Source: Actinokineospora fastidiosa (GTDB taxonomy: Bacteria; Actinomycetota; Actinomycetes; Mycobacteriales; Pseudonocardiaceae). From it: DNA of 64,000 nucleotides. Positions 28,196 through 37,207 of this stretch are shown piece after piece. The stretch covers positions 1 to 64,000 of the forward strand of contig NZ_BMRB01000004.1 of NCBI RefSeq assembly GCF_014648415.1, written 5' to 3'. Numbering within the stretch: the stretch's first letter is position 1; each line of letters opens with the position of its first letter. The notes under the pieces were generated by a model. It saw nothing but the letters and a program-made list of their open reading frames with translations. It searched no databases and had not been told where the DNA came from. The position numbers and the translations under genes were made by a program.

Positions 28196-29232
28196 GCGGG
28201 GAACGGGTCCGGATCGGGCTGGTCGGGTGCGGGGCGATCAGCGAACTCGGCCACGCCGCCGCCTTCCGCGCGCTCGAAGCGGACTGCCGGGTCGTCGGCG
28301 TCGCCGACATCGTCGCCGATCGCCGGGCCCGGCTCGGCGACCTGCTGGACGTGCCCGAGGCCCACCGGTACCCGGATGCCACGGCGCTGCTGTCCGATGG
28401 CCCGACGACCGACCTGGTGGTGGTGGCGTTGCCTCCCGCGCAGAGCGCGGAGGCGGTCACCGAGACGCTGGCTGCGGGAGCCCGGGTCCTGACGGAGAAG
28501 CCGATGGCCGCGAAACCCGCCGAGGCGTGGGCACTCGCGCGCAGCGCGCCCCGCAACCGGCTGGGCGTCGTCCACAACTACCGCTACCGCAGCGATGTCC
28601 GGCAGGCCATGGCGCACCTGCGCGCCGGGCGCATCGGCGCACCGCGGTTCCTCCGGCTCGAACGACCGGATCCCGGTCACTTCGCGGGCGCGGGCGCGGA
28701 ACCGGACTGGCGGCGGACCGGTTCGGTGTCGGGATGCCTGCTCGACAACGCCTACCACTGGATCTACCTGGCCGAGGAGCTGGCGGGCTCCGCGATCGTG
28801 GAGGTCGGCGCCGTGCTGGCGCCCGACGACGGGACCGCGAACGATCTGGCCCTGCTGACGCTGACCCACGCCCGCGGCGCGCTGACGTCCGTGCAGGCGG
28901 CCTGGTGCGCGGCCGACGCCGCGCCCGTGATCGAGGTGCACGGCTCCCGCGGCTCGCTGCGGCTCACCGGGGACTGCGGCGAGTGCTTGAGCAGCGTGCC
29001 CGCGCCCGCCGCCGAATCCGACCGGGAGCCCGCCTACCTGGCCATGTACCGCGACGTGCTGGCCGCGGTGCGGGCGGACCTTCCGTTCGGCGCGCCCGCG
29101 GCGAGGTGCGCCGAGGTGCTGGAAGTGCTCGACGCGGCGGTCCTGGCCGCGAGGACGCGGCGCGCCGTGCCGCTGACCGCGCGGACGGGGTCGGCGGCGA
29201 ACGACATGGACGAGCAGACAGGGAGTGCATAG
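28192..29232 (+). CDS. Gfo/Idh/MocA oxidoreductase (copy 2)
   Basis: Protein of 346 residues with RIGLVGCGAISELGHAAAF as the NAD motif, TEKPM in place of the usual EKP signature context, HNYRYR, and DNAYHWIYLAEEL in the substrate domain. It is an NAD(P)-dependent sugar or cyclitol dehydrogenase of unknown specificity. It is coupled to the isomerase gene in front, and the next gene starts immediately after its stop. Three family members occur in the cluster, each clearly different in sequence, so they are not recent duplicates. Confidence 0.82.
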   Translation: MSGERVRIGLVGCGAISELGHAAAFRALEADCRVVGVADIVADRRARLGDLLDVPEAHRYPDATALLSDGPTTDLVVVALPPAQSAEAVTETLAAGARVLTEKPMAAKPAEAWALARSAPRNRLGVVHNYRYRSDVRQAMAHLRAGRIGAPRFLRLERPDPGHFAGAGAEPDWRRTGSVSGCLLDNAYHWIYLAEELAGSAIVEVGAVLAPDDGTANDLALLTLTHARGALTSVQAAWCAADAAPVIEVHGSRGSLRLTGDCGECLSSVPAPAAESDREPAYLAMYRDVLAAVRADLPFGAPAARCAEVLEVLDAAVLAARTRRAVPLTARTGSAANDMDEQTGSA

Positions 29233-30231
29233 ATGGCGGACCCCGTTCTCCACGAACCGACCCTCCCCGACGAGGACCAGCTGACCGTCGCGATGTGTTC
29301 GGTGGGCAGACCGGCGCTGTCGCGTACGCTCACCGAACTGCGCGCCGGGGACATCGGCCAGATCCGGGAAGTCCTCATCGTCGACAACACCCCCGGCGGG
29401 ACCCTCGACGGTCCGCGGCTGCGGGAGATCCTCGACCCCCTGCCGCTGCGCCTGCTGCGCAGCAGCGGGCCCGCCTCGATCGGGCGCAACGCGGCGCTCG
29501 CCGCCGCGACGACCGATGTCGTGCTGTTCATCGACGACGACTGCCTGCCCACCAGCACCTGGGCGAAGGCGATGGCCGCGTACCTGGCGGCCGAGCCGTC
29601 CGTCGCCGCGGCCTTCGGCGCTGTCGAACCGGTGCCCGTGCCGGGCGGGCACCTGGAGTGGACCGAGATCCCGAAGCTGGGCACGGTGGCGTGGGGGACG
29701 GCCTACACCGAGGGCAGGCAGCTGTGGTGCCCCGCTGTCTCGGCGCCGCCGTGGAAGGGCGGGATCACGCGCGGCGAGCCGACCGTTCCGTGGTGCGTCG
29801 TCGGCTCGTCCAACAACCTCGCGCTGCGTCGGAGCCGCCTGCTGCCCGACCGGCCCGCTTTCCTCACCCATCTCGGCCCCGGCACCGGGGCGGGCTCGGG
29901 GGAGGACACCGAACTCGGCTACGCGCTGATGGCGAGCGGGCGCGATGTCGCCTACCTGCCCGAGTCGGCCGTGTACCACGACTCCTGGCTTGAGATGCAC
30001 CACGCCGAGCGGGCCCACCGCTGCTACTTCCGGGGCAACACCGAGGCGTTGGGGCACCACGCCCTGGCGGGCGACCCCCGGGCGGTGGAGCTCCTGATGG
30101 CCTACTGCACCCACTTCCTCGCCAACAACGCCTTCGGGCTTCGCGACCTCGGCGCGCTGATGGAGTGGGCGTACGGCGATCTGCGGGCGGGCGCGACCCG
30201 TCCGCCGCTGCGGAAGTCGGACCTCAAATGA
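29233..30231 (+). CDS. Family 2 glycosyltransferase (second copy)
   Basis: Protein of 332 residues with a GT-A fold: TVAMCSVGRPALSRTL at the start, IGRNAAL, the DxD motif in LFIDDDCLP, and a GSGEDTELGYALMASG block. No long membrane segment is seen, unlike the earlier GT2. It begins on the base after the previous stop and ends in an ATGA overlap with the third oxidoreductase. It probably transfers a sugar from one of the UDP-sugars made in this operon. The acceptor is unknown. Confidence 0.82.
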   Translation: MADPVLHEPTLPDEDQLTVAMCSVGRPALSRTLTELRAGDIGQIREVLIVDNTPGGTLDGPRLREILDPLPLRLLRSSGPASIGRNAALAAATTDVVLFIDDDCLPTSTWAKAMAAYLAAEPSVAAAFGAVEPVPVPGGHLEWTEIPKLGTVAWGTAYTEGRQLWCPAVSAPPWKGGITRGEPTVPWCVVGSSNNLALRRSRLLPDRPAFLTHLGPGTGAGSGEDTELGYALMASGRDVAYLPESAVYHDSWLEMHHAERAHRCYFRGNTEALGHHALAGDPRAVELLMAYCTHFLANNAFGLRDLGALMEWAYGDLRAGATRPPLRKSDLK

Positions 30232-31208
30232 CGGCCGCGGAGCGGCCCCTGCGCTGGGGTGTGCTGGGCGCGGCGCGGATCGCCGAGGGATACGTGCTGC
30301 CCGCGCTGCACCGGTCGACGGGTTCGGTCCCGGTGGCGGTCGCCAGCAGCAGGCCGCAGGCAGGCAAGCGGCTGGTGGACACGTTCGCCTTGGAACGCGC
30401 CTACGACGACTATGGCGCGTTGCTGGCCGACCCGGACGTCGAGGCCGTGTACCTGGCCCTGCCGAACGCGTCGCACGCGCGGTGGACCGTCGCCGCGCTC
30501 AAGGCGGGCAAGCACGTGCTCTGCGAGAAGCCGCTCGCTGTCTCGGTGGAGCAGGTGGACGCCATCGCCGAGGCCGCAGGAGCCGCGGACCGGGTCGTGG
30601 TCGAGGCGTTCATGTACCGGTGTCACCCCCAGTTCCGGCACCTGCTCGAGCTGCTGGGCGCCGGTGTCATCGGCCAGGTGCGCGCGATGCACGGCGCGCT
30701 GTCGTTCGTGCTCGACGATCCCGGCGACATCCGGATGGCCGCCGACCTCGGCGGCGGCGCGCTGCTGGATCTCGGCTGTTACGTCGTCGACGCCGCGGTC
30801 GCGGTGTACGGCGAGGCTCCGCGGGGCGGGCTCGGCGTGCTGACGCCGGGTCCCACGGGAGTCGACACCCACTCCGGCGGGGTGCTGGACTTCGGCGACG
30901 GGCGCACCGCCGTGGTCGAGGTGAGCTTCCGGTTGCCGTGGCTGGGTTCCCGGCTGGAGGTCCGCGGCGAGCGCGGCAGCCTGGTGCTGCCGCAGGCGTT
31001 CAACCCCGGCACCGCGCCGACCGAGCTGCTGGTCGTCGACCAGCACGGCGCGCGCGACCGGATCGAGTTCCCGGGCGTGGACATGTACCAGCTCATGGTC
31101 GAGGAGTTCACCGCCGTCGTCCGCGGCGGCGGGCGACCGTTCCACCGCATCGGCGACTCGCGAGCTGTCCAACTCGGACTCGACTACCTGCGTACGGCAG
31201 TGCGCTGA
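30228..31208 (+). CDS. Gfo/Idh/MocA oxidoreductase (copy 3)
   Basis: Protein of 326 residues. WGVLGAARIAEGYVLPAL is the Rossmann motif, CEKPLAVS the family signature, EAFMYRCHPQ and DLGCYVVDAA the active-site region. It resembles the trans-dihydrodiol dehydrogenase/glucose-fructose oxidoreductase branch. It starts in an ATGA overlap with the GT2 gene and ends 15 bases before the radical SAM gene, which has its own AAGGAG. The substrate is unknown, presumably a nucleotide sugar or glycosylated intermediate. Confidence 0.82.
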   Translation: MTAAERPLRWGVLGAARIAEGYVLPALHRSTGSVPVAVASSRPQAGKRLVDTFALERAYDDYGALLADPDVEAVYLALPNASHARWTVAALKAGKHVLCEKPLAVSVEQVDAIAEAAGAADRVVVEAFMYRCHPQFRHLLELLGAGVIGQVRAMHGALSFVLDDPGDIRMAADLGGGALLDLGCYVVDAAVAVYGEAPRGGLGVLTPGPTGVDTHSGGVLDFGDGRTAVVEVSFRLPWLGSRLEVRGERGSLVLPQAFNPGTAPTELLVVDQHGARDRIEFPGVDMYQLMVEEFTAVVRGGGRPFHRIGDSRAVQLGLDYLRTAVR

Positions 31209-31223
31209 CCAGAAGGAGACCAG

Positions 31224-32471
31224 ATGCGGTCCGACAGCGAACTCCTGGACATCCCGGTCGCACCCTTTGAGCTGACCGAGCGTCGGCGGCGCAACCAGGA
31301 ACTCAACATCGCCGAGTACCGCGACCGGGCGGTGCGACTGGAGAGCCGTCCACTCGCGCTTTTCGTCGAGCTCACCCAGAACTGCAACCTGAGCTGCCCG
31401 ATGTGCCGGTTCGGCGAGAAGTACCAGAAAGAGTGGAACATGACGGAGGAGCTCTACGAACGGCTGGCCGACGAGCTCTTCCCCTCCGTGCACCTGGTCG
31501 ACATCCGCGGCTGGGGGGAAAGCACCATGCTCCCCCTGTTCGGCAGGCATGTCGCCCGCGCGCTGTCCTACCGGGTCAAACTCCGCCTGGTGACGAACGG
31601 GCAGATCAACCGGCCGCCGGTCTGGGACATGATGATGCGCGCCCACGGCCTGGTCACGATCTCGGTCGACGCCGCGGACCCGGAGCTGTTCACCAAGCTG
31701 CGCGGCGGCGGCACGATCCCGAGACTGGAGCGGACCCTCGCCGAACTCGTGTCCGCGCGGGACCGGCACGGCGTCCCGCGCGACCACCTCAGCTTCAACA
31801 CCGTCGCCAGCCTGGACAACCTGCACGACCTGGCCAACGTCGTCTCGCTGGCGGCGCGGATGGACGTGCCGACCGTGGTCATCCATCCGATGGTCGCCTC
31901 CCTCGACGACCCGTCGCACCTGCGGCACGACCTGGACCGGACGCAGGAGGCCTACGCCGCCGCCGCGGAACGCGGCAGGCGGGAGGGCGTGGTGGTGCAG
32001 CTCGGCGCCGCGCCGGACCCGTCGCTCGCCATCCCGGAGATGGTGCGCCGACCAGCGTGCATGCACCCCTGGAGCTACGCCTACGTCCGCTACGACGGTT
32101 CGGTCGGGTTCTGCGACCACCTGCTCGGCTCGGACGACTACACGCTGGGCAACCTGCGCGACAGCACCTTCGAGGAGATCTGGAACGGCGAGCGCTGGCA
32201 GCGCCTGCGCCAGGCGCACACCACCGGGGACATCCCGGACCAGTTCGCGCCGTGCCGCTACACGTACGCGCAGCGGTACATCGACTTCGAGTACCTGGTG
32301 CATCCGGACCGGGAGGCGGGCCTGGTCAGCAACCAGACCCACCGGGAGGTGACCTTCCGCCGTGATCCCCGCGAGGCGCCGTCCGTGCCGTGGGTCCCGG
32401 CGGCCGACGGTCCGGAGGCGCTGATCCCGCTGGACGCGGTGACCGGGCGGATGCGGGAGGCGCGGGACTGA
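31224..32471 (+). CDS. Radical SAM enzyme with SPASM/twitch-like C-terminal domain
   Basis: Protein of 415 residues. The CxxxCxxC motif CNLSCPMC occupies residues 54-61, and RGWGESTM holds the SAM-binding GGE-like element. The C-terminal part carries CMHPWSYAYVRYDG, GFCDHLLG, the GNLRDSTFEEIWNG block of SPASM proteins and a final Cys in APCRYT. Only three auxiliary-cluster cysteines stand out, suggesting one auxiliary cluster. Relatives in aminocyclitol clusters dehydrogenate, epimerise or deoxygenate sugars and cyclitols. It has its own ribosome-binding site and lies before the ABC exporter genes. Confidence 0.82.
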   Translation: MRSDSELLDIPVAPFELTERRRRNQELNIAEYRDRAVRLESRPLALFVELTQNCNLSCPMCRFGEKYQKEWNMTEELYERLADELFPSVHLVDIRGWGESTMLPLFGRHVARALSYRVKLRLVTNGQINRPPVWDMMMRAHGLVTISVDAADPELFTKLRGGGTIPRLERTLAELVSARDRHGVPRDHLSFNTVASLDNLHDLANVVSLAARMDVPTVVIHPMVASLDDPSHLRHDLDRTQEAYAAAAERGRREGVVVQLGAAPDPSLAIPEMVRRPACMHPWSYAYVRYDGSVGFCDHLLGSDDYTLGNLRDSTFEEIWNGERWQRLRQAHTTGDIPDQFAPCRYTYAQRYIDFEYLVHPDREAGLVSNQTHREVTFRRDPREAPSVPWVPAADGPEALIPLDAVTGRMREARD

Positions 32472-32476
32472 GCGGC

Positions 32477-34171
32477 ATGGCGGGGAGGAACAAGCCGACG
32501 ACACGCCGGGACCCATCCCGCGTCGCGCGGTGGGACACGGGCGTACCGGACGCCCGTTCGCCTGCCCGCTACCTGCTGTGGATCGCTCGCGGTCAACTCG
32601 GCGCGATAGCGGGTGCGACCGTGTTCGGCACCGTGTGGATGGTGACGCTCGCGCTGATGCCTGCGCTGGTGGGCGAGACGATCAACCGCGCCTTCGCGCG
32701 CGGGGATGAGCCGGACCTGGGCGCGGCGGGGCTCGGCTGCGCGGGCATCCTCGCGCTCGGTGTCGTGCACCATCTGTCGGGGACCCTCCGACACCGGTTC
32801 TCCGAGTCGAGCGCCCGGACCGCGGGCATCCGCACGATCCTGGTGCTGACCAGGAAGATCGCCGCTCTCGGCTCCGCCCTGCCCGCGCACGCCGACACGA
32901 GCGCGGTGGTGAGCGTCGTGACCGCCGACATCGTCCCGATCGGCGACTTCGTGCGGATGGCGGGCCGGGCGGTCGGCGCCCTGGTCTCCTTCGTCACGGT
33001 CGGCGGCCTGCTGCTCGGCACCTCCCTGCCGCTGGGGATCATCGTGCTGGTCGGCATGCCCGCGCTGACGCTGTCCGTCGGGCCGCTGCTGCGCCCTCTC
33101 CACCGACGGCAGGACGCCCACCGGGCCGTGTTGAGCGACCTCGGCAAGCACACGGTGGATCTGGCGTACGGGCTTCGGGTGCTGCGCGGCATCGGGGCCG
33201 AGCGGGTCTTCGCGCGCCGCTACCGGGAGCACTCGCAGCGGGCACGGGCGGCGGGGGAGCGGCTGGCGCGCGTGGAGACCCTGGCAGACCTGGCGCAGGT
33301 CCTGCTCCCGGGCCTGTTCACGGTGCTGACGCTGTGGCTGGCCGCCAGGCTGGCGTTCGCCGGGACGATCGCCCCCGGTGACCTCGTCACCCTGTACGGC
33401 CTGGCGGGCTTCCTGGTGCTGCCGATCCAGACCGCTACCGAACTGGTCGACAAGACGGCGAAGGGACTCGTGGCGGCGCGCCGTGTGGTCGACCTGCTGG
33501 CGGCCCCGCCCGGCGGTCCGGCCGAGGGCCTGCCGGTCCCCGGGCGACCGTCCGCGGGCGGGGTCGAGTTGGCGGACCCCGCGTCCGGGCTGGTGGCGCG
33601 GTCCGGCGAGATGACGGTGGTGCGCGTCGACGACACGGAGGCGGGCGCGGACCTGGCGGACCGGATCGGCGGCTACACCGAGTCGGCGGTGACCCTGCGC
33701 GGGGTTCCGGTCACCCGGCTCGCGACGCCCGCGCTGCGTCGGACCGTGCTCGTGGTGGACAGCAGAACGGAGCTGTTCGCGGGCGTGCTCAGGGACGAGC
33801 TCGATCCCGGGGGCAGGCACGACGACGCCCGGATCCGCGCAGTGCTCGACGCGGTGTGCGCCACGGACATCATCGACGCGCTGCCGGAAGGGGTGAACAG
33901 TCGGATAGGCCCGCGCGGGTACGCCTTCTCCGGCGGCCAGCGGCACCGCCTCGTCCTGGCCCGGGCGCTCCTGACCGACGTGGACGTCCTGGTCCTCGTG
34001 GAGCCGACCTGCGCGGTCGACGCGCACACGGAGGCGGAGATGGCACGGCGCCTGTCCCAGGTGCGGGGCGGGGCAACGGTGGTGGTGGTGACCAGCGGCC
34101 GGGCCTTCGACACCTTCGCGGACGCCGTGCTCAGGCAGTCAGACGGCACGGGGATGGAGGCGGACCGATGA
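32477..34171 (+). CDS. ABC exporter subunit with degenerate ATP site
   Basis: About 564 residues: six membrane helices in the first 300, then a nucleotide-binding domain. The ABC signature FSGGQRHRL is intact (484 onward). The Walker A loop is absent: SGEMTVVRVDDTEAG stands where GxxGxGKS should be. In Walker B the Asp is replaced by Val (VLVLVEPT). It therefore cannot bind ATP in the usual way and should act as the partner of the next gene, to which it is coupled by ATGA. The pair likely exports the cluster product. Confidence 0.85.
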   Translation: MAGRNKPTTRRDPSRVARWDTGVPDARSPARYLLWIARGQLGAIAGATVFGTVWMVTLALMPALVGETINRAFARGDEPDLGAAGLGCAGILALGVVHHLSGTLRHRFSESSARTAGIRTILVLTRKIAALGSALPAHADTSAVVSVVTADIVPIGDFVRMAGRAVGALVSFVTVGGLLLGTSLPLGIIVLVGMPALTLSVGPLLRPLHRRQDAHRAVLSDLGKHTVDLAYGLRVLRGIGAERVFARRYREHSQRARAAGERLARVETLADLAQVLLPGLFTVLTLWLAARLAFAGTIAPGDLVTLYGLAGFLVLPIQTATELVDKTAKGLVAARRVVDLLAAPPGGPAEGLPVPGRPSAGGVELADPASGLVARSGEMTVVRVDDTEAGADLADRIGGYTESAVTLRGVPVTRLATPALRRTVLVVDSRTELFAGVLRDELDPGGRHDDARIRAVLDAVCATDIIDALPEGVNSRIGPRGYAFSGGQRHRLVLARALLTDVDVLVLVEPTCAVDAHTEAEMARRLSQVRGGATVVVVTSGRAFDTFADAVLRQSDGTGMEADR

Positions 34172-35913
34172 GCCGTGGCCTTCCGGTCGCCTCCCGTCAG
34201 CTGGTCAGGGCGTATCTCCGGGGCGTGGTCGCCCGGCACCGGCGCGAGGTCTTCGGGATCCTCTTCTGGCTCGCGCTGTCCGTGACAGCGGGTCTGGCAC
34301 TCCCGCCGTTGCTCGGGCACCTGGTGGACGCGGCCGTGACGGGACGGGAGCCCGCGCCGCTGGAGGCGGTCATCCTGCTCGGCGCGACGCTGCTCGTCGT
34401 CCAGGTCGTGTTGGCCCGACGGGCGCGGCTGCGCACCCGCGACCTCGGCGAACGGCTGCTGGCCGAACTCCGGGAGGATTTCGTCGACCGGGCGCTCGCC
34501 CTGCCGATGGCCGAGATCGAGCAGGCGGGAACCGGTGACCTGCTCACCCGCACCACCCGCGACGTCGCCGCCCTGTCCCGGAGCATCCGGCTCACGTGCC
34601 TGGAGATCCTCTCGTCGCTGCTGATAATCGTGCTCGTGGTCGCGGCGATCACCGTGGTCGACCCGCTCTTCCTCGGTCCGGTGCTGGTGTCCCTGCCCGC
34701 GGTCTGGCTGGTGACGCGGTGGTACCTGCGCAGAGCACCCGCCGCGTACCTGAGGCAAAGCGCGGCTTACACCGCGCTCAACGAGGGGTTGACCGAGACG
34801 GCGCACAACGCGCGCACGGTCGAGGCGCTCGACCGGGCCGAGGCTCGGGTCCGCCGGACGACGACCGATGTGGAGGAGGTGTACCGCACCACCCAGCACA
34901 CCCTGAACCTGCGCACCGTGTGGCTGCCCGGAGCGGGCCTGGCGAGCCTGGTGCCGTTCCCGGTCATCCTGCTCATCGGGGTGTGGCTCTACGCCAAGGG
35001 CTGGGCGAGCGTGGCACAGGTGACGACCGCGACCCTCTACGCGCAGCAACTCGCCGAGCCGATGAATCGGATCTCCTACTACATCGACGACCTGCACCTG
35101 GGCCAGGCGGCGCTGACCAGGCTGCTCGGCCTGCCCGCTCCCGCGCCGCCACCGGAAGGCCACCGGGCGCCCACCTCCGGTTCGCTCGTGGCCTCCGGCA
35201 TACGGTTCGGCTACGGGAACGGCCGCGAGGTCCTGCACGGCATCGGCATCACCGTGCGCCCCGGAGAACGGATCGCCGTGGTCGGGCCGAGCGGGGCGGG
35301 GAAGTCGACCTTCGGGCGGATCCTGGCCGGGCTGCACTCTCCGACCCACGGGTCGGTGCTGGTCGGTGGGGTGCCACTGCTGGAATTGTCGCCGCGGCAG
35401 TTGCGCGAACAGATCGCGATGGTCACCCAGGAGCACCACGTCTTCGCGGGCTCCATCCGCGACAACCTGCTCCTCACCGATCCCGATGCCGACGAGGGCG
35501 CGTTGTGGGCTGCTTTGCGGGCGGTCGGCGCGGAGCCCTGGGTTCGTGGTCTGCCGGACGGTCTGGACACCGCGGTCGGCCTCGGCGAGCCCGAGCCTGC
35601 TCTCAGCCGGGTGCAGCAGATCTCGATGGCGAGAATCCTGCTCGCGGACCCCCGTGTCCTGGTGCTGGACGAGGCCACCGCGGCACTCGACCCCGGTGCC
35701 GCGCGGGACCTGGAACGGGCGGTCGCCGCGGTGGCGGCGGGCCGCACGGTCATCGCCATCGCGCACCGCCTGCACACGGCGCGCGACGCCGATCGCGTGG
35801 CGGTCATGCACGAGGGGAGGCTGACCGAGCTGGGCACGCACGAGGAACTGCTCGCCGCGGGCGGCGCTTATGCCCGATTGTGGGAGACCTGGACGGCGGA
35901 CGTGCGGCGGTGA
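34168..35913 (+). CDS. ABC exporter subunit with intact Walker motifs
   Basis: Protein of 581 residues with an N-terminal six-helix domain and a C-terminal ATPase. Walker A is GPSGAGKST (373-381), Walker B is VLVLDEAT and the switch His is in IAIAHRLH. The signature is degenerate, LSRVQ (479-483) instead of LSGGQ. With the previous subunit this leaves one complete composite ATP site and one wholly empty site. Heterodimeric exporters such as TM287/288 have one weakened site, but this asymmetry is more extreme. The ATG lies in an ATGA overlap. Confidence 0.88.
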   Translation: MSRGLPVASRQLVRAYLRGVVARHRREVFGILFWLALSVTAGLALPPLLGHLVDAAVTGREPAPLEAVILLGATLLVVQVVLARRARLRTRDLGERLLAELREDFVDRALALPMAEIEQAGTGDLLTRTTRDVAALSRSIRLTCLEILSSLLIIVLVVAAITVVDPLFLGPVLVSLPAVWLVTRWYLRRAPAAYLRQSAAYTALNEGLTETAHNARTVEALDRAEARVRRTTTDVEEVYRTTQHTLNLRTVWLPGAGLASLVPFPVILLIGVWLYAKGWASVAQVTTATLYAQQLAEPMNRISYYIDDLHLGQAALTRLLGLPAPAPPPEGHRAPTSGSLVASGIRFGYGNGREVLHGIGITVRPGERIAVVGPSGAGKSTFGRILAGLHSPTHGSVLVGGVPLLELSPRQLREQIAMVTQEHHVFAGSIRDNLLLTDPDADEGALWAALRAVGAEPWVRGLPDGLDTAVGLGEPEPALSRVQQISMARILLADPRVLVLDEATAALDPGAARDLERAVAAVAAGRTVIAIAHRLHTARDADRVAVMHEGRLTELGTHEELLAAGGAYARLWETWTADVRR

Positions 35914-35973
35914 GACCGGTCGATCTCCCGGCGCGAATGAAAGTCTGCGCAAGCGCCGTGTAAGTCCTGTCAT

Positions 35974-35985
35974 ACACTTGCGATC
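35974..35985 (+). promoter_or_regulatory. -10 element implying a leaderless LacI-type mRNA
   Basis: TACACT (35974-35979) lies only 6 bases before the ATG, so transcription would begin at or next to the start codon. No ribosome-binding site is present, which agrees. A TGCGCA palindrome (35947-35952) upstream could be part of an operator. No good -35 is seen. Confidence 0.4.
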
Positions 35986-37014
35986 ATGAAGAAGAGGCTT
36001 GCCGAGGTCGCGAGCAAGGTGGGGGTGAGCGAGGCGACCGTGAGCAGGGTGCTCAACGGGAAGCCGGGCGTGTCGTCGAGCACGCGCACCGCGGTGCTCA
36101 CCGCGTTGGACGTGCTGGGTTACGAGCGGCCGACCCAGCTCCGCGGGGAGCGGGCGCGGCTGGTCGGCCTGGTCCTGCCCGAGCTGCAGAACCCGATCTT
36201 CCCGGCCCTGGGCGAGATCATCGGCAACGGGCTCGCGCAACAGGGGTTCACGCCCGTGCTGTGCACGCGGACCGCGGGCGGCGTGTCCGAGGCCGATTAC
36301 GTGGACCTCCTGCTCCAGCAGCACGTGTCCGGCGTGGTGTTCGCCGGCGGCCTCTACGCGTTATCCGGAGGTCACCACGCGCAGGCCGACGCGGGCCATG
36401 ACCACTACCGGCGGCTGAGCGAACGGAAGCTGCCGACGGTGCTGATGAACGCGGCGGTGGAGAACCTCGGCTTCCCGCGGGCCTCATGCGATGACGCCGT
36501 GGCGGCCGAGCAGGCGCTGGCGCACCTGGCCTCGCTGGGCCACGAACGGGTGGGCATGGTGCTGGGCCCGCAGGACCACGTGCCGTCGCAGCGCAAACAG
36601 GCAGCGTTCGCGGCGGCGGCCCGCGCTTGCGGGCTCGATCTGCCGCCCGAGGCGTTCGAGCACGCCATGTTCTCGCTGGAAGGCGGGCAGGCGGCGGCCG
36701 CTCGGCTGGTGAAGCGGGGGATCACCGGCGTCTTCTGCGCGAGCGACCCGCAGGCGCTCGGCGCGGTCCGCGCCGTCCGCAGGCAAGGCCTGTCGGTCCC
36801 GCACGACGTCTCGATCATCGGGTACGACGACTCGGCGTTCATGAAGTGCGTCGATCCGCCGCTGACCACCATCCGGCAGCCCATCGAGGCGATGGGCCGG
36901 GCCGCCGTCGACCTGCTGACCATGCAGATCAACGGTATCGCGGTGACCGATGAGGAGCTGCTGTTCGAGCCGGAACTGGTGGTGCGCGCGTCGACCGCGC
37001 CCGCGCGACGCTGA
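35986..37014 (+). CDS. LacI-family transcriptional regulator
   Basis: Protein of 342 residues with an N-terminal helix-turn-helix (RLAEVASKVGVSEATVSRVL) and LacI hinge (GKPGVSSSTRTAVLTALDVLGY). The rest is a periplasmic-binding-protein-like sensor domain ending DPPLTTIRQPIEAMG. These regulators respond to sugars or sugar phosphates, so it may switch the cluster according to a saccharide signal. An unusual His-rich insertion (SGGHHAQADAGHDHYRR) sits in the sensor domain near residue 130. It follows the ABC genes by 72 bases and has its own -10 element. Confidence 0.88.
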   Translation: MKKRLAEVASKVGVSEATVSRVLNGKPGVSSSTRTAVLTALDVLGYERPTQLRGERARLVGLVLPELQNPIFPALGEIIGNGLAQQGFTPVLCTRTAGGVSEADYVDLLLQQHVSGVVFAGGLYALSGGHHAQADAGHDHYRRLSERKLPTVLMNAAVENLGFPRASCDDAVAAEQALAHLASLGHERVGMVLGPQDHVPSQRKQAAFAAAARACGLDLPPEAFEHAMFSLEGGQAAAARLVKRGITGVFCASDPQALGAVRAVRRQGLSVPHDVSIIGYDDSAFMKCVDPPLTTIRQPIEAMGRAAVDLLTMQINGIAVTDEELLFEPELVVRASTAPARR

Positions 37015-37207
37015 AGTCCGCTCGTCACCCATGTTGCTGTAGCCGCAGATCTCTTGCAACCCCAAGGACTTTCGATACCGCGATCACGTCGCCTAACATC
37101 GCGGAAGTTCGTGGCGAGACGTGGTGTTCCGGCCCCGCTTTCCGCTGAGCGGGTGGTTCCACGGTGTCTTCCGTGCCGTCGTCCCTCGGTTCGCAAAGGT
37201 GAGTGAT

